Shown one piece after another: positions 43,934 through 55,341 of a DNA stretch of 64,000 nucleotides. The notes under the pieces were generated by a model. The model searched no databases. It was not told where the DNA came from and saw only the letters and a list, made by a program, of their open reading frames with translations. Each line of letters begins with the position of its first letter. Position 1 is the stretch's first letter. The stretch is from Chelydra serpentina (lineage: Eukaryota; Chordata; Testudines; Chelydridae). The position numbers and the translations under genes were made by a program. The stretch is taken from the NCBI GenBank assembly GCA_037349315.1, contig JBAIAC010000008.1, positions 120,774,001 through 120,838,000 of the forward strand, written 5' to 3'.

Positions 43934-46900
43934 GACCCTTTAAAAGCTAGATCTAGGCAACTACGTTAAAAGAGACACCATTAAACTTTTTTTAAAAACA
44001 CACTTCTGTCAGAATTTTTCTTATCTACTATTGTTAAAACTAATATGTAGGTACATTGTATAAGAAAGTGAACAGAAAAATATTTTGCTATTTGTTCAGT
44101 TTTCAGCTTTGTGCATTTGACTACACTTTGTGTATAATCAGCTTCATTGCTTCCCCTGTAGAGTCAATCTGTTGGTTCCCTGACTCTCTGCTTGAGTCTT
44201 TCACACTGAAACATTTATAAGTTAGAAATATATGACTTTAAAATAACAAAATTTGGCATAAGAAATCAGGATCCGGTGTAATGACTGAAATCATGTTTAA
44301 TTCATTTTTTGTTTTAGTCTGAGTAGATTTCAAAATCTGATGATCTTGGTGACTGGAAATTTTGGATGCCTGACTGAGACATTTTAAGGAAGCCTGATTT
44401 TCAGAGTGGGTTTTGTAAACCAGTTTTTAACAAATATCATCTATGACTAGTGTAGTCATGTGCAACTGTGTTAGCACCCTAAATATAATACAGGCTAACA
44501 CATTTTAAATGTCAGTATAGATTCAGCATCAAAAATAGTGTCGTGTCCTTTAAAAATGTAGTAGATGGGTGCCTATTAACTCAAAACAACATGTACACTA
44601 CTTTTTGCAGCCTTGCTAAGTGACTTCAATGGAGCTGGTGAGATGGCAGGTTTTGCTTTAGGTTTGCTGAGAGAAAGGCTCTCTTCGAGGTGAGAGCCAG
44701 GGACTGGAAAACCTCAGATGATTCTTCTGTGAAATTAAAGAACTTACTTGTGTTTGTTCATGTAAGAAAATTACATCAATCCCTCATTAAAAGAAAAACA
44801 AAACAACTAAAACCACAGTACCTAGCCATAGTAGCCAAAAGCACATATTTTGAGAAAAGAACCAGGGCATATATGTTTTAGTTGCTGTGCCAGTAACTTA
44901 AAGGCATAAACTAAGATAATTAAGGAAACTGAAAATGATAATGGAGACCCAACCCAATTCGATTCATCGTACAGGAAAAAAAACTTTCATTAACTTGCAT
45001 GAAATAATCTATCATGTTCTTGAACAAAAATGTTCTGTAGCACAGTAATTTGATTAAGAAATACACAGACACTGGAAAGCCTGGAAATTCAAAGCTGAGG
45101 CTCCATTTTACAGAGTCCCCAAACCCATTCGTAAATGGGCAAATACAGAAATAGGGTTACCCAAACCACGTTAACGACATTCATTTAGGCTATCATCCAT
45201 TCTTCATCGCTTCTCTGTTCCTTGTACCAACGACAGACGTTTTGTTGGTTTTTGATCCAAGAACTTTTCCTAACAGCTTCAGCCTACTTATCAGATGAAC
45301 ATGTGTGATGGATAGATTAAGATACCTCACAGTCTCTGATTGTCACTATGGGGCAAACATCTGGTTTTTTTGATAAGCTAAACAAAGACTTTAAAAACTT
45401 TTGAAATATTCTATATTTTTTAAGTGGAACCTTAACTTTGAATTCCTAAGCTTTCTGAAAATTATGTTCAAGAAAACTGCAGTGTTATTTGAAAGAGAGT
45501 TTGTCACTTTTACTTAAGCAAACTCTCTCAATCTTGACTGCAGATAATTTTTTTTTGCCTGGGAATTTCCAGAGGCTTTGTTTAAATCTGTCAAATCATC
45601 TAGCACTGTACTTGCTCCTTCTCCTGCAGGGCTCCTCAGCTCTGCAGGAGACAATCTGTCTCCCTACTACTCATGCCCCTAAGGAGCACCTGAACTCTAC
45701 GAGAGAGATGGATCTGAGGGGAAATTATGCTGAGGGGAAATTGTGCTCTAATGGAGGACCTACGTGCTGAAAAACAGACTGAGGCTCTGCTCCTGGAAAG
45801 CAACTAAACATATAGAAACAGAGCTCCCCTTCATTCCCTCCAGCTGATCTTAGTTGCTTCACAGGTGCAGAGCTGTGAATTTTTTCCTTGTTTAGAAAAA
45901 AGGAATCATTACAAAGCATGTACCTGCCTGAAGTGGGGTGTTAGGGTGCTGTTGGATCATCCAAATGTGTTACATATGTGAAAACGTCAGTTAATACATG
46001 AACAAATGAATAACCAACACTTCACTTGCACTACTCCTCACAAGGACCACTGGAATAAAACAAAAGTGAAGTTCTTAGGTCAAACCATTGTGAAAATACA
46101 ATGTGCCAAAAAACAGACTTTAAAAAAAAAACCAAAGTGCAAACATGTTGGTCCAATTTGCCTAAAATTAAAAAAAAAAACCCAAACCTGTGCTGAACAA
46201 ACATCTGGCAATTAAAATTATGGAGCAAGGCTAAAAGTGGGCTTATAATAGGAAGCTAGGTTCAACCTTAACTACAGAGAAACTAGCCCCTCACCATAAT
46301 GAATGCTGTTTTAAATTTTTCTTAATAAGTAGTATATTATAATTATTGGAAAGGTACTCAGATCCTTATGTGTTGTACTGTGGGATAAGTGGCACAGATA
46401 TACAATTTATAATGGCCAAGAGATGGGACCTGATTCCCAGCAATGCTCTTTAATGTTACAAGTGCAATTCGGAGTCTGCAAATAATTATGCCCATAGATC
46501 AGGTAATTAGAAGGGTTCCAATTGTACTCATAGTGAACTGTAGGCACAATAATTTGAGGGTGCAAAATTGCATCCATGAAATTAGAGTGGATTGAAGCTT
46601 GGCTAAAAAAATAAATAAATCAAGCCCTTTCTCTTGGAGGTGGAATTTTTAACAAGGTTACAACTTTCTTGACCAGTCCCTACTGGACAAGTTAGAATCA
46701 AGTGTTTTGCGGTTCAGAAATGAGAGATCCTGTACCAAGGTATGGTACTTGTTTTATCACAACAAAGACTTCACAAGGTGGAGTATAGTCCACTCCTGAG
46801 TTCAGATAGAATTCATAAAAGATACAACAGAGATTTATACTAAAACCCAACAATATTGAAACTTTGTGCACAATCTTGCAATCCCCAGTCAAGCAAATAG

Positions 46901-48369
46901 TCCCACTGGAAGTCAATGGCAATTCTGTGTAAGTGAGGTTTAAGGACTGCCTAGCATTCCAGCACAGTCAATATTGTGGAAAACTTCAGAGATGGTACCA
47001 TTGTGTGATTCCCTCCCCGACCCGAACCCCGACTGTCCTTACTGTTGGTGTCTGTAGACAATCTCCTCAATAATCTCAATTCAGGGGATATGGTAATTCA
47101 TCCGCCAATTCTCTCTCAGCTGTCCCGCGTACAAAAGACCAAAAAGGCACGACATTTGCTCATTCCTGGACTGTACAGAATAGGTCAATGTATGCTGCAG
47201 GTGTACTTACAGATTATGTCAATTCTTCTGTGAGCTACTGAAGCTAGATACACTGCTGATCTGTGGACCACTTGCTAACAATCCACAAACAGCTGGCTGG
47301 TCACATAGTGCTGATCTCCTCATTTCCAGATGCTAAACAACATTTTGAGTATCTAAAAACAGGCTAAAAGTGCACTATGCATTTGATGAATATTTTCACT
47401 TAACCATTGGCGCAGTGATATTTGTGTGGTTGCCTATGGAAGGGGAGCAGTCTGTGTGATCGTGCCAATTTCACATTCATGTAAGAAACAAAACCTCTGC
47501 ATTCACACTTCAGCAAAAGTGTGGATTCTTTAGGACCCTTCCCGTAATTTAAACAATTTACTCACAGTCTACAAGATGTCCTGTTTATGAATTTCATCAA
47601 AAGGCATCAGAGATCCTGCATCCATGAGGTCCCCATAGTCACAAGATACCTTTCTTCCTTCTTTTCTTGTTATGTGTATTATCAGTCATGACATTTGTTA
47701 CAATTCTCAATAGGACACCTCAGGAAGAAAGTGTTCAAAGAATTTACAAGCCACACAAGAGCAGTAAGAATTGCAATCCAGGCAGGGTTCTGGAACAACT
47801 GTAAAAAGTGTCTAAACCTTTTAAAAGTGTTTAAATCTTTTAAAAACATATCCAAAAACATCCCTTTTCTAAGGCAGGCTGAGAGGAGATAGCCCTCTTT
47901 ATTAAAGGCTCAATGTAAAGGAAAATACATACTAGCCAACAGGTAATATATATATAGACCAGATTCTCTGACATAGATGCCACTGCTTTGCACTGCATGG
48001 CTGGTGTACTATGGCCTTAAACCGGCACAAAGTCAATGTAGGGCTCTTACTACACTTTCTTGTCTGAATGTTACCTTGAGGATGTTGCAGCCAGGATTAC
48101 TTTAGAGCTGCTTCAGCAGGGGGACCAACACAGTGCAGCATGGGGATTGGGGGAGTGCAAAAGTGAGCTTTAAGTCATCTTTCCAAAGATCACCTGACCT
48201 GTGTTCTGCACAGATTATACGTGTGCTAAGATCTGGCATCTTAGCTATATTATTTTCCCCCCCAAAGTTCCTAACCAGAAGCTGACCATTACCCTCAGTA
48301 ACAACCAGAAATAGAAAAAGTTTTACTGCTGCAAGGAATATTTCTAACAACTATTGGGGAAAATGCGGT
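43934..48369. other. Long AT-rich stretch without recognised features
   Basis: About 4.4 kb with no gene or clear repeat. The scattered ORFs (for example 44690-44881, 45489-45770, 46006-46228) carry no recognisable domain and often overlap on both strands. Confidence 0.45.
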
Positions 48370-48510
48370 TACCAGAAGAGTAACTGGATATGGAATAAGC
48401 TGCGAAAGGAAGTTGTGGAATCCCTTTGACTGGAGATAAACCAGAGCTGGCTTAACGATAATGAAGTACATTCTGTCATGATATAGTGAAGCAGTGTGGA
48501 AGTCATATCC
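48370..48510 (+). repeat. Possible old CR1 3' fragment
   Basis: TGGAATAAGCTGCGAAAGGA and AGTTGTGGAATCCCTTTGAC resemble the CR1 'tggaat.. cctaggaaggtggtggaatc' block. Too diverged and short for a firm call. Confidence 0.35.
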
Positions 48511-49899
48511 AAACTGAGGGCCTTATCCTACAAGATGGTGATAATCTCTCAGCTTTCCTTACAGAATTGATCCCCAAATGATTCTCTACAAAATTATGAC
48601 AACCCAATAGGCCCTAGCCAGCAGGCACCTACAAAGATGCACTGCAATTCCACTCTAATAAGGAATTCTTTTGGAAGGTAATTTAGCAAAAAAAGTATGC
48701 CTTCCAAAACACCTAAAGAAAGGTGTCAAGCTACTGGCTATAGCAGAGTCCTCATGACTAAAGAGTTTAGTGCCTACGATAACAGATCCAAATGTTACCC
48801 TTAGAAATCATAAACTGAAGTGCATCATCAACAGCATATGCTATTTTTTCTAAAAACAAAATCTGATCAGCTCAATTGAGAGTTTTTATTTTTGGTTTTG
48901 GCAGAGCCAGTTCAGAAAAAGGTTGCAAAATCTGCAATCACAGGGCCTCCTGGATACCTGGTGTCCACCCTGCCAGTAATAGGTTGACATGTTAGAATAA
49001 TGTTTACTGTTCCTCTTCTATTGCCACATCTTGTGCAGGACTAGCTGTTTGGTCCTGCACAAGATGTGGCACTGTAACAGGATCGAGCTGCTTGGAGCAT
49101 GTGAAGACAACAAATTGAGCCCCCAGTAAATGAGGGTATCAGTTTTTTTTGGTGGCCCAGTTGTGGCTACCTCACAGATTCTTCCCCATTTGTTTTCCTG
49201 GAAACCTCCTTCTATTACTCCCCTCCCCTTCTCGTCATAGCTGTCACCTACCATGTGAAAGAATTGAGAGCAGGTGAGAAGAGAAGGTTTCATAATGAAT
49301 ATTGGACACTGCAGCTAAGTGGATGAGGAGGGGCCCCCAACAGAATGCCTTTGAAGGGAGCTCTAGGTTTTGGACAGATTCTATTTAGCTCTAGTTTCAC
49401 TAGCTGGGTAAAGATGCAGTGCTAACAATCTGCATTATGGGTACCCAGCTCACACATTAGCAATAATTTAACGGTCATCTGATCTTCAGTGTGATATTTG
49501 TCAGGGATACCCAACCACCATCACTTCTCTTCTTAGTTTTAACAATCAGGTTGCTGGTGCAAATAAAATACAAAACTTCAACATCTAGACACTTTGAATG
49601 TCAGGGTTGGATAACACACTACGATTATAGGTTGACAACATTATTTTATTCATTTGGATCATTTAGTCCTTGACACTCTGCTTATAATCTCATAGAATGA
49701 CAAAATGCAAAATTAATCATCTTAAATATCCAAACCCTCACTATTGTATCTTCCAGTGCAATAAAGTAACAATGTTCTTTTGTTTGTTTGCTTAAGTTTT
49801 GTGTTAAGAAGAGATTCATCCCCGTCATGATTCATGTCACCCAAGCAGACATGAACTGAGAGCTGACATTTACACACGTGTCGGTCATGTTTCAAATAA
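48511..49899. other. AT-rich sequence containing a perfect hairpin
   Basis: No gene. The only structured part that I see is the hairpin at 49022-49071. Confidence 0.45.
49022..49071. repeat. Perfect 20-bp hairpin
   Basis: TGCCACATCTTGTGCAGGAC at 49022-49041, 10-nt loop, then the exact reverse complement at 49052-49071. No mismatches. Confidence 0.9.
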
Positions 49900-51320
49900 C
49901 ATCAAACATAAAAGTGGCTTTACTGGGTCAGACCAATGGTGCATCTAGCCAAGTAACCTGTCTTCTGACAGTGGCTGGTGCCAGATGCTTCAGAAGGAAT
50001 GAAAAGAACAGGGCAATTTGTCAAGTAATCCATTCCCTGTTATCCAGCCCCAGCTTCTAGCAGTCAAAGGTTTAGGGACACCCAGAACATGGGTTATGTA
50101 TCTGAACATCTTGGCTAACAGTCATTGATGGACCACTCCATGAGCTTAGCTAATTCTTTTTTTAAACCAGTTATACTTTTGGCCTTCACAACATCCCCTG
50201 GCAACAAGTGTGTTGTGCGAAGAAGTACTTCCTTTTGTTTGTTTTAAACCTGCTACCTATTAATTTCATTGGGTGACCCCTGGTTCTTGTGTTATGTGAA
50301 AGGGTAAATAACACTTCCCTATTCACTTTCTCCACACCATTCATGATTTTATAGACCTCTATCATACCCCCCTCTCAGTTGTCTCTTTTCCAAGCTGAAC
50401 AGGTCCAGTCGTTTTAATCTCTCCTCATATGGAAGCTGTTCCATATCCGTAATCATTTTTGTTGCTCTTCTTTGTACTTTTTCCCAATTGTATTATATCT
50501 TTTTTGAGATGGGGTGACCAGAACTGCAAACAGTATTCAAGGTGTGGGAATACCATGGATTTATATAGTAGCATTATGATCTTTTCTGTCTTATTATCTA
50601 TCCCTTTCTTATTGGTTCCTAACATTCTGTTAGCTTTTTTGACTGCTGTGACACTGAGCAGACATTTTCAGAGAACTATCCACAATGACTGCAAGATCTC
50701 TTTCTTCAGTGGTAATAGCTAATTTAAACCCCATCATGTTGTATGTTTAGTTGGGATTATGTTTTCCAATGTGCATTAGTTTGCATTTACCACCATTGAT
50801 TTTCATTTGCCATTTTCCTGCCCAGTTTTATCAGATCTCTTTGAAACTCTTCACAGTCTGCTTTGGACTTAACTATCTTGAGTAATTTTGTATCATCTGA
50901 AAACTTTGCCACCTCACTGTTTACCGCTTTTTCCAGATCATTTATGTATACGTGGAACAGTACAGGTCCCATTACAGAGCCTTGCGGGACCTTCTCCACT
51001 GAAATAAATTAAAATTTATTCCTACCCTTTGTTCCCTATGTTTTAACCAGTTACTGATCTATGAGAGGACTTGCTCTTAAGCAAAGTAAGAGGATAAGAG
51101 GCTTTGGTGAGGGACCTTGTCAAAGGCTTTCTGAAAGTCCAAGTGCACTATATCCACTTATTTGCCCCTTGCCCACATGTTTGTTGAAACCCTGAAAGAA
51201 TTCTAAATAGATCAGTGAGGCACGATTTTCCTTTACAAAAGCCGTGTTGACTCTTCCCCAAGAAATCGTGTTCATTTATGTGGCTGATCATTCTGATAAC
51301 CAATCCTTCTCCTATCAAAA
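49900..51320 (-). mobile_element. CR1-type LINE, 3' 1.4 kb including RT remnants
   Basis: The 3' end (left, about 49905) has TGGGTCAGACCAATGG, the reverse of the end at 34745-35110. Protein remnants on the minus strand: VPQGSVMGPVLFHVYIND and VAKFSDDTKLLKIV (50999-50787), the RT block with the FADD box changed to FSDD, then KIIMLLYKSMVFPHLEYCLQ and FWSPHLKKDI (50625-50425), the C-terminal CR1 signature. The two pieces are separated by frameshifts and stops. The 5' part is missing. Plus-strand ORFs are shadows. Confidence 0.85.
50425..50999 (-). pseudogene. CR1 reverse transcriptase ORF2 C-terminal remnant
   Basis: Would have been the CR1 ORF2 protein that copies LINE RNA at the target site. 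Visible blocks are the RT QGSVxGP motif, the catalytic (F)SDDTKLL box where one conserved residue has changed, and the FPHLEYCLQFWSPHLKKDI block. Frameshifts and stops lie between the blocks. No endonuclease domain is present because the copy is truncated. Confidence 0.8.
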
Positions 51321-52805
51321 TCAAATCAACAGAGTCTTTCCAGTTACTTTAATAGGCAATGGATCAGGCTATAAGAACATTGTTTCTAGAAAATGAATAC
51401 TTGGACCTTTATTAAAAATAATAAACTGCCGCAATTTGATATGTTTGATGTTGGGAATGTGGCCACAGGATGTATTAATTCCCAATTATGATCTCTAATA
51501 TGAGGACATCCCCTGTGAAAAATACAACTGTTTTGCTTTTTTCAGTCATCTGTCATTGATTATTGACACAAACAAGATATTGGAGAGACTGAAGAGATTG
51601 TAAAATTGTGGAAATATGTGGCATCCATACTGGTAATTTATATATGTATAATATTTGTAATCAAATAGTATGAATACCATCAAGATACTTCAAGGGAATA
51701 TGCCTCCTCATTTTGTTCCTCTCTTGGGAACAAGTTCCCTTCCTTCTTTTAACCTTTCAACACCACCCCCAAAAGTCTTTCTGTTTTCTCTAGTTTTGGA
51801 AGTAGCTGATATTTCCCCCTATTCCGACAGAACCACATCTTCTTGTGTAGGGGCATAATGTATAGAAAGCTACAGTGTACAGAAGGGTGTTGTAATATTT
51901 TGTCTCGCTTTTTTATCTCTGTGCAATGTTTTAGAAAACATGATAAAGGACTACTTTTTAAAGAAAGAATTTTCCCCTTACTTTGTAGGAAACAAAATAT
52001 TAGACAACCGAGCAGAAATATAGCTATGTTTAGAGGACCTGTTTTAAGTTTACAAAAAAACAACAACCCCACAACCCCACGCTAAAAGAAAATTATTAAG
52101 GTTGCAAAGTTATGCACTCAAATGTTGGCAAAAGACAGAACTAAGCCGATTTTTCCCTAGCCTTGGTCTTGGAAACAGCTAAACTGTTTTGGCTGAAGTT
52201 TTCCAAAACAATTCAGCCTGTGGCAGAAACCCGAGCATGGAAAATTTCAGGAAAACCTTTAAATCTGGCAAAGTTATAAGCAATTGAAAACAGAGTCTTG
52301 TAATGGGAAGTGTCATACAACCTTAATAATAGGTTATGTTACCAACCGATTATTATTCTGGTTTAGTATCACCATCTTTAAGTTGGATGGGCAGGCCAAT
52401 ACCTTTAAAATAAATTAGATAACTTGAGGGCACTACTTATTCTTTGTTACCTACATTATTTATATTCCAGCATACTCGTTCTCTGAACAAAAGAGGATTA
52501 TCAGTCATTTCCTGTGGACTGCAAAGGAGCCTACACATAAATGATTGGCTTGCCAGAGGGATTTAGTATTGGATCAACTGCACGGTCCATTTTCCATATG
52601 TATTTCTCACCAGCCAAGTTTAGATCCCTGGTGTACCAAAGAATCTACTTTTTCACAGATGGGTCCAAAGCTCTTGGTATGAATAGTTCAAATTATATAA
52701 TTTATTGTGGAATTATAAAGAAAATTGCAGCTGAGAGGAAAAGCAGTGCAATCAAACATATTTCCTGCTAGAGACCCATTTAAATTAACTTCAAGAAATA
52801 CACAG
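51321..52805. other. Unassigned AT-rich sequence
   Basis: No gene or identified repeat. The 107-aa and 80-aa ORFs near 51749-52085 overlap on opposite strands and show no domain. Confidence 0.45.
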
Positions 52806-52808
52806 TGT

Positions 52809-53027
52809 TGTTGTTGTTGGTCCCAGCATATTAAAGAGACAAGGCGGGTGAGGTACTATGTTTTATTGGACCAACATCTGTTGGTGAGAGAGACAAACAT
52901 TTGAGTTTACAGATCACGCTTCTTCAGGTCACACGAAGAAGAGTTCTGTGTAAGCTGGAAAGCTTGTCTCACCAACAGAAGTTGGATCCAATAAAAGATA
53001 TTACCTCACCCCTCCTCATCTCTCTTG
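52809..53027. mobile_element. Second Penelope-type family: inverted pLTR pair
   Basis: The left arm (52818-52926) reads GTCCCAGCATATTAAAGAGA, TTTTATTGGACCAACATCTG and ends CGCTTCTTCAG. The right arm (about 52934-53027) is its inverted copy: CGAAGAAGAG, TGGAAAGCTTGTCTCACC, AACAGAAGTTGGATCCAATA, AAAGATATTACCTCACC. The pattern CUGAAGA, stem, GAAA-GCTT is partly kept in each arm, as in Penelope hammerheads. The arms are about 80% matched, so this pair is older than the one at 7615. Confidence 0.65.
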
Positions 53028-54284
53028 CAAGAAATATAGCATGCACTGCGCCCACTCTACCCTTTCATTCTTGGTTTAGGGAGTTAAGCACATGCCTCCA
53101 TGCAACCCAGGGCTGAAATGCCAGTGATCAAAGTAAGTCTGATTTTATGTTTGCAGCTGTTTTCAAAATGCCTCATTTCTCACTTTACAGCAGGTGAGAC
53201 AAGTTTAGATACACAAACTTCCTCTTCTATTTAGATCCGTAACCATGCTGTTTCAATTTGCAGTTGTTGGGAAACTAGACTTCACCGATGTAGAGAACTT
53301 GAGGCATGGAAGAACATTTTTTCCTCAAGAGTACCCAGGGTAAGTATATTTTAGGGAAGATTTATTGAACAGTAATGGGATTGGAGGTGTTCTGCAAAGC
53401 CTCTTATGAACACCTAAGAAAGAAGCGTTAGAGGAACCATTTGGGGAAGAAAATGCATCTCTAACTAGGAGAATACTGAATGTAATATATTTAACCCCAG
53501 AAACACTGGCTAGTTTTTCAAGCAATCAGATTATTACTAGGAAAGTTGAGGTATCAAAAAAAGAAAGAGTAGTGTTCTGCTATTCAATGGGTCAATAGGA
53601 CCATTGCTGGGCATTTTATTTGGTTTTATTGCTTACCAGAGATTTCCTCCCCCCCGCCAGGATTGAAATTCAACATTTTGTAGCTGTCTGACCCAAGGCC
53701 TATGCATAGAAGTTCTCAAAATAGATTACCCTATTTTTCATAAACCTAATAAAGATATGCTTTAAATTTATTATCTGGCCTTGCCTTAAAATGATGTGTA
53801 TTTTTGGACTAGCATATATCAAAAGGCAGCAGTATACTTTGCAACTCTCTTAATAAAAAAAGTTACTCCCACTTTGGGCCTAAATTTACCTCAGGCCCAA
53901 ACAGTTTAGTTATAACATGATTCTTATTGTGAACTATTTCTTTTCTTAATTTGGTTTCAGTGTATAGACAGCAACAAATCTCAGGCTCTAGACACACCTC
54001 TAACAGATCATTAAAAATATAATCCAAGACAGACAAAAAACACCAAACTAATAGCCTTTTATCACCAGAAAGAAGCCAGTTCACAAAAATAAAACGTCCA
54101 TGCCTAAAATCCCACAAAACCCACATTCATACCAAATACAAATCCAAAGCCCCCACACAAACTCCCGCAAATGTCTGCACAAATATATGGCTTAACAGTG
54201 TAACCTAATGGTCAACCTCTTCAGGCTTTTTTGAATGAAGTGGAGTGAGGGAATTAACAACCAGAGCCAAAGGGTCCTCACTGA
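53028..54284. other. Unassigned AT-rich sequence
   Basis: No gene or identified repeat. Confidence 0.5.
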
Positions 54285-54590
54285 GGGTAGGTCTATACTT
54301 ACGCGTCCGGTCGGAGGCGTGCAATCGATTTTCTGGGTTCGATTTATCGCGTCTTCTCAAGACGCGATAAATCGAACCAGGAAGTGCTCCGCCGTCGACG
54401 CTGGTAATCCAGCTCGACGAACGGAGCAGGCGGAGTCGACGGGGGAGCCTGCGCGCCACGTGTGGATCCCGGGTAAGTGCTTTTTCATTCGAACTAAGGT
54501 ACTTCGACTTGAGCTACGTTATTCACGTAGCTGAAGTTGCGTACCTTAGTTTGACGGGGGGGGGGGGGGGGGGGTAGTGTAGACCTGGCC
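54285..54590 (+). mobile_element. PIF/Harbinger-like MITE, third copy
   Basis: Starts GGGTAGGTCTATACTTACGC and ends TAGTGTAGACCTGGCC, same family and orientation as 27952-28237. Carries the foldback at 54336-54378, here with perfect 20-bp arms. A run of 19 G lies at 54556-54574. The flanks (TGA left, AGA right) do not give a clean TSD. The ORFs at 54205-54534 are readings of this element. Confidence 0.83.
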
Positions 54591-55341
54591 AGAGACTGCT
54601 TTCACAGCAGCTCTCATTCTTATAGCTCAAGGAGCTCCAGCATCAGGCTCTCTGCTGATGTCAGCTGTTGCAGTAATGCCTATGGAGAGAAATGGCCTGT
54701 TAAGTAAAGAGGCCCCCCAGAGCTTAGGGCTTTGGTGTAATACACACTGAACCAAGAACATGAGTCATGTATAATGTTGTTTAAGCTTCCTATACAGCAC
54801 TAGCTTTATTGTGTTCATCTTAATCTATATTTGGGCCCTGGAAGGAAGAGTAATAGTGTCAATGGATTTACAGACAGATTTATTTATTTACAGAGATTTC
54901 CATGGATCTTCATTAACATAAAGGTGGGTTTTGGGTGTGCAAGAAATGTAGCTCTGGACTCATAACTGATACAGCTACCATTTTACCAACTGCATTCAGA
55001 ATGATCACTGGTCTACAATTTTTGAGAAGTCATCTGCTTCAGAGATAAAATGTGCTATTTAGTATGTATTTTGATGTGCTGAATTCAAATATGACAATTA
55101 AAACAACTGATTGGCTACTGTTTCTAAGATATTTAAGTTTTTAGCTTTTGTGTCTATGTATATTGTGTAGAGTTTTAATCATAAATTGTAAACCTAGGTC
55201 TTTTCATGTGTTTATGGTTGCTTTACATGATACTATTTCACCTGTCCTGTTTATGTAACACTTTAAAAATCAGCAAAGGGGTTATATAAATAAAATGTAT
55301 TATGAAACAAAAAGGCAAAAAACTATGATGTACATAGTTTA
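54591..55341. other. AT-rich flank of the transposon ORF
   Basis: No gene. It contains ATAAATAAAATG near 55286 and may include the 3' end of the element that carries the downstream ORF, but I found no inverted termini. Confidence 0.4.
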
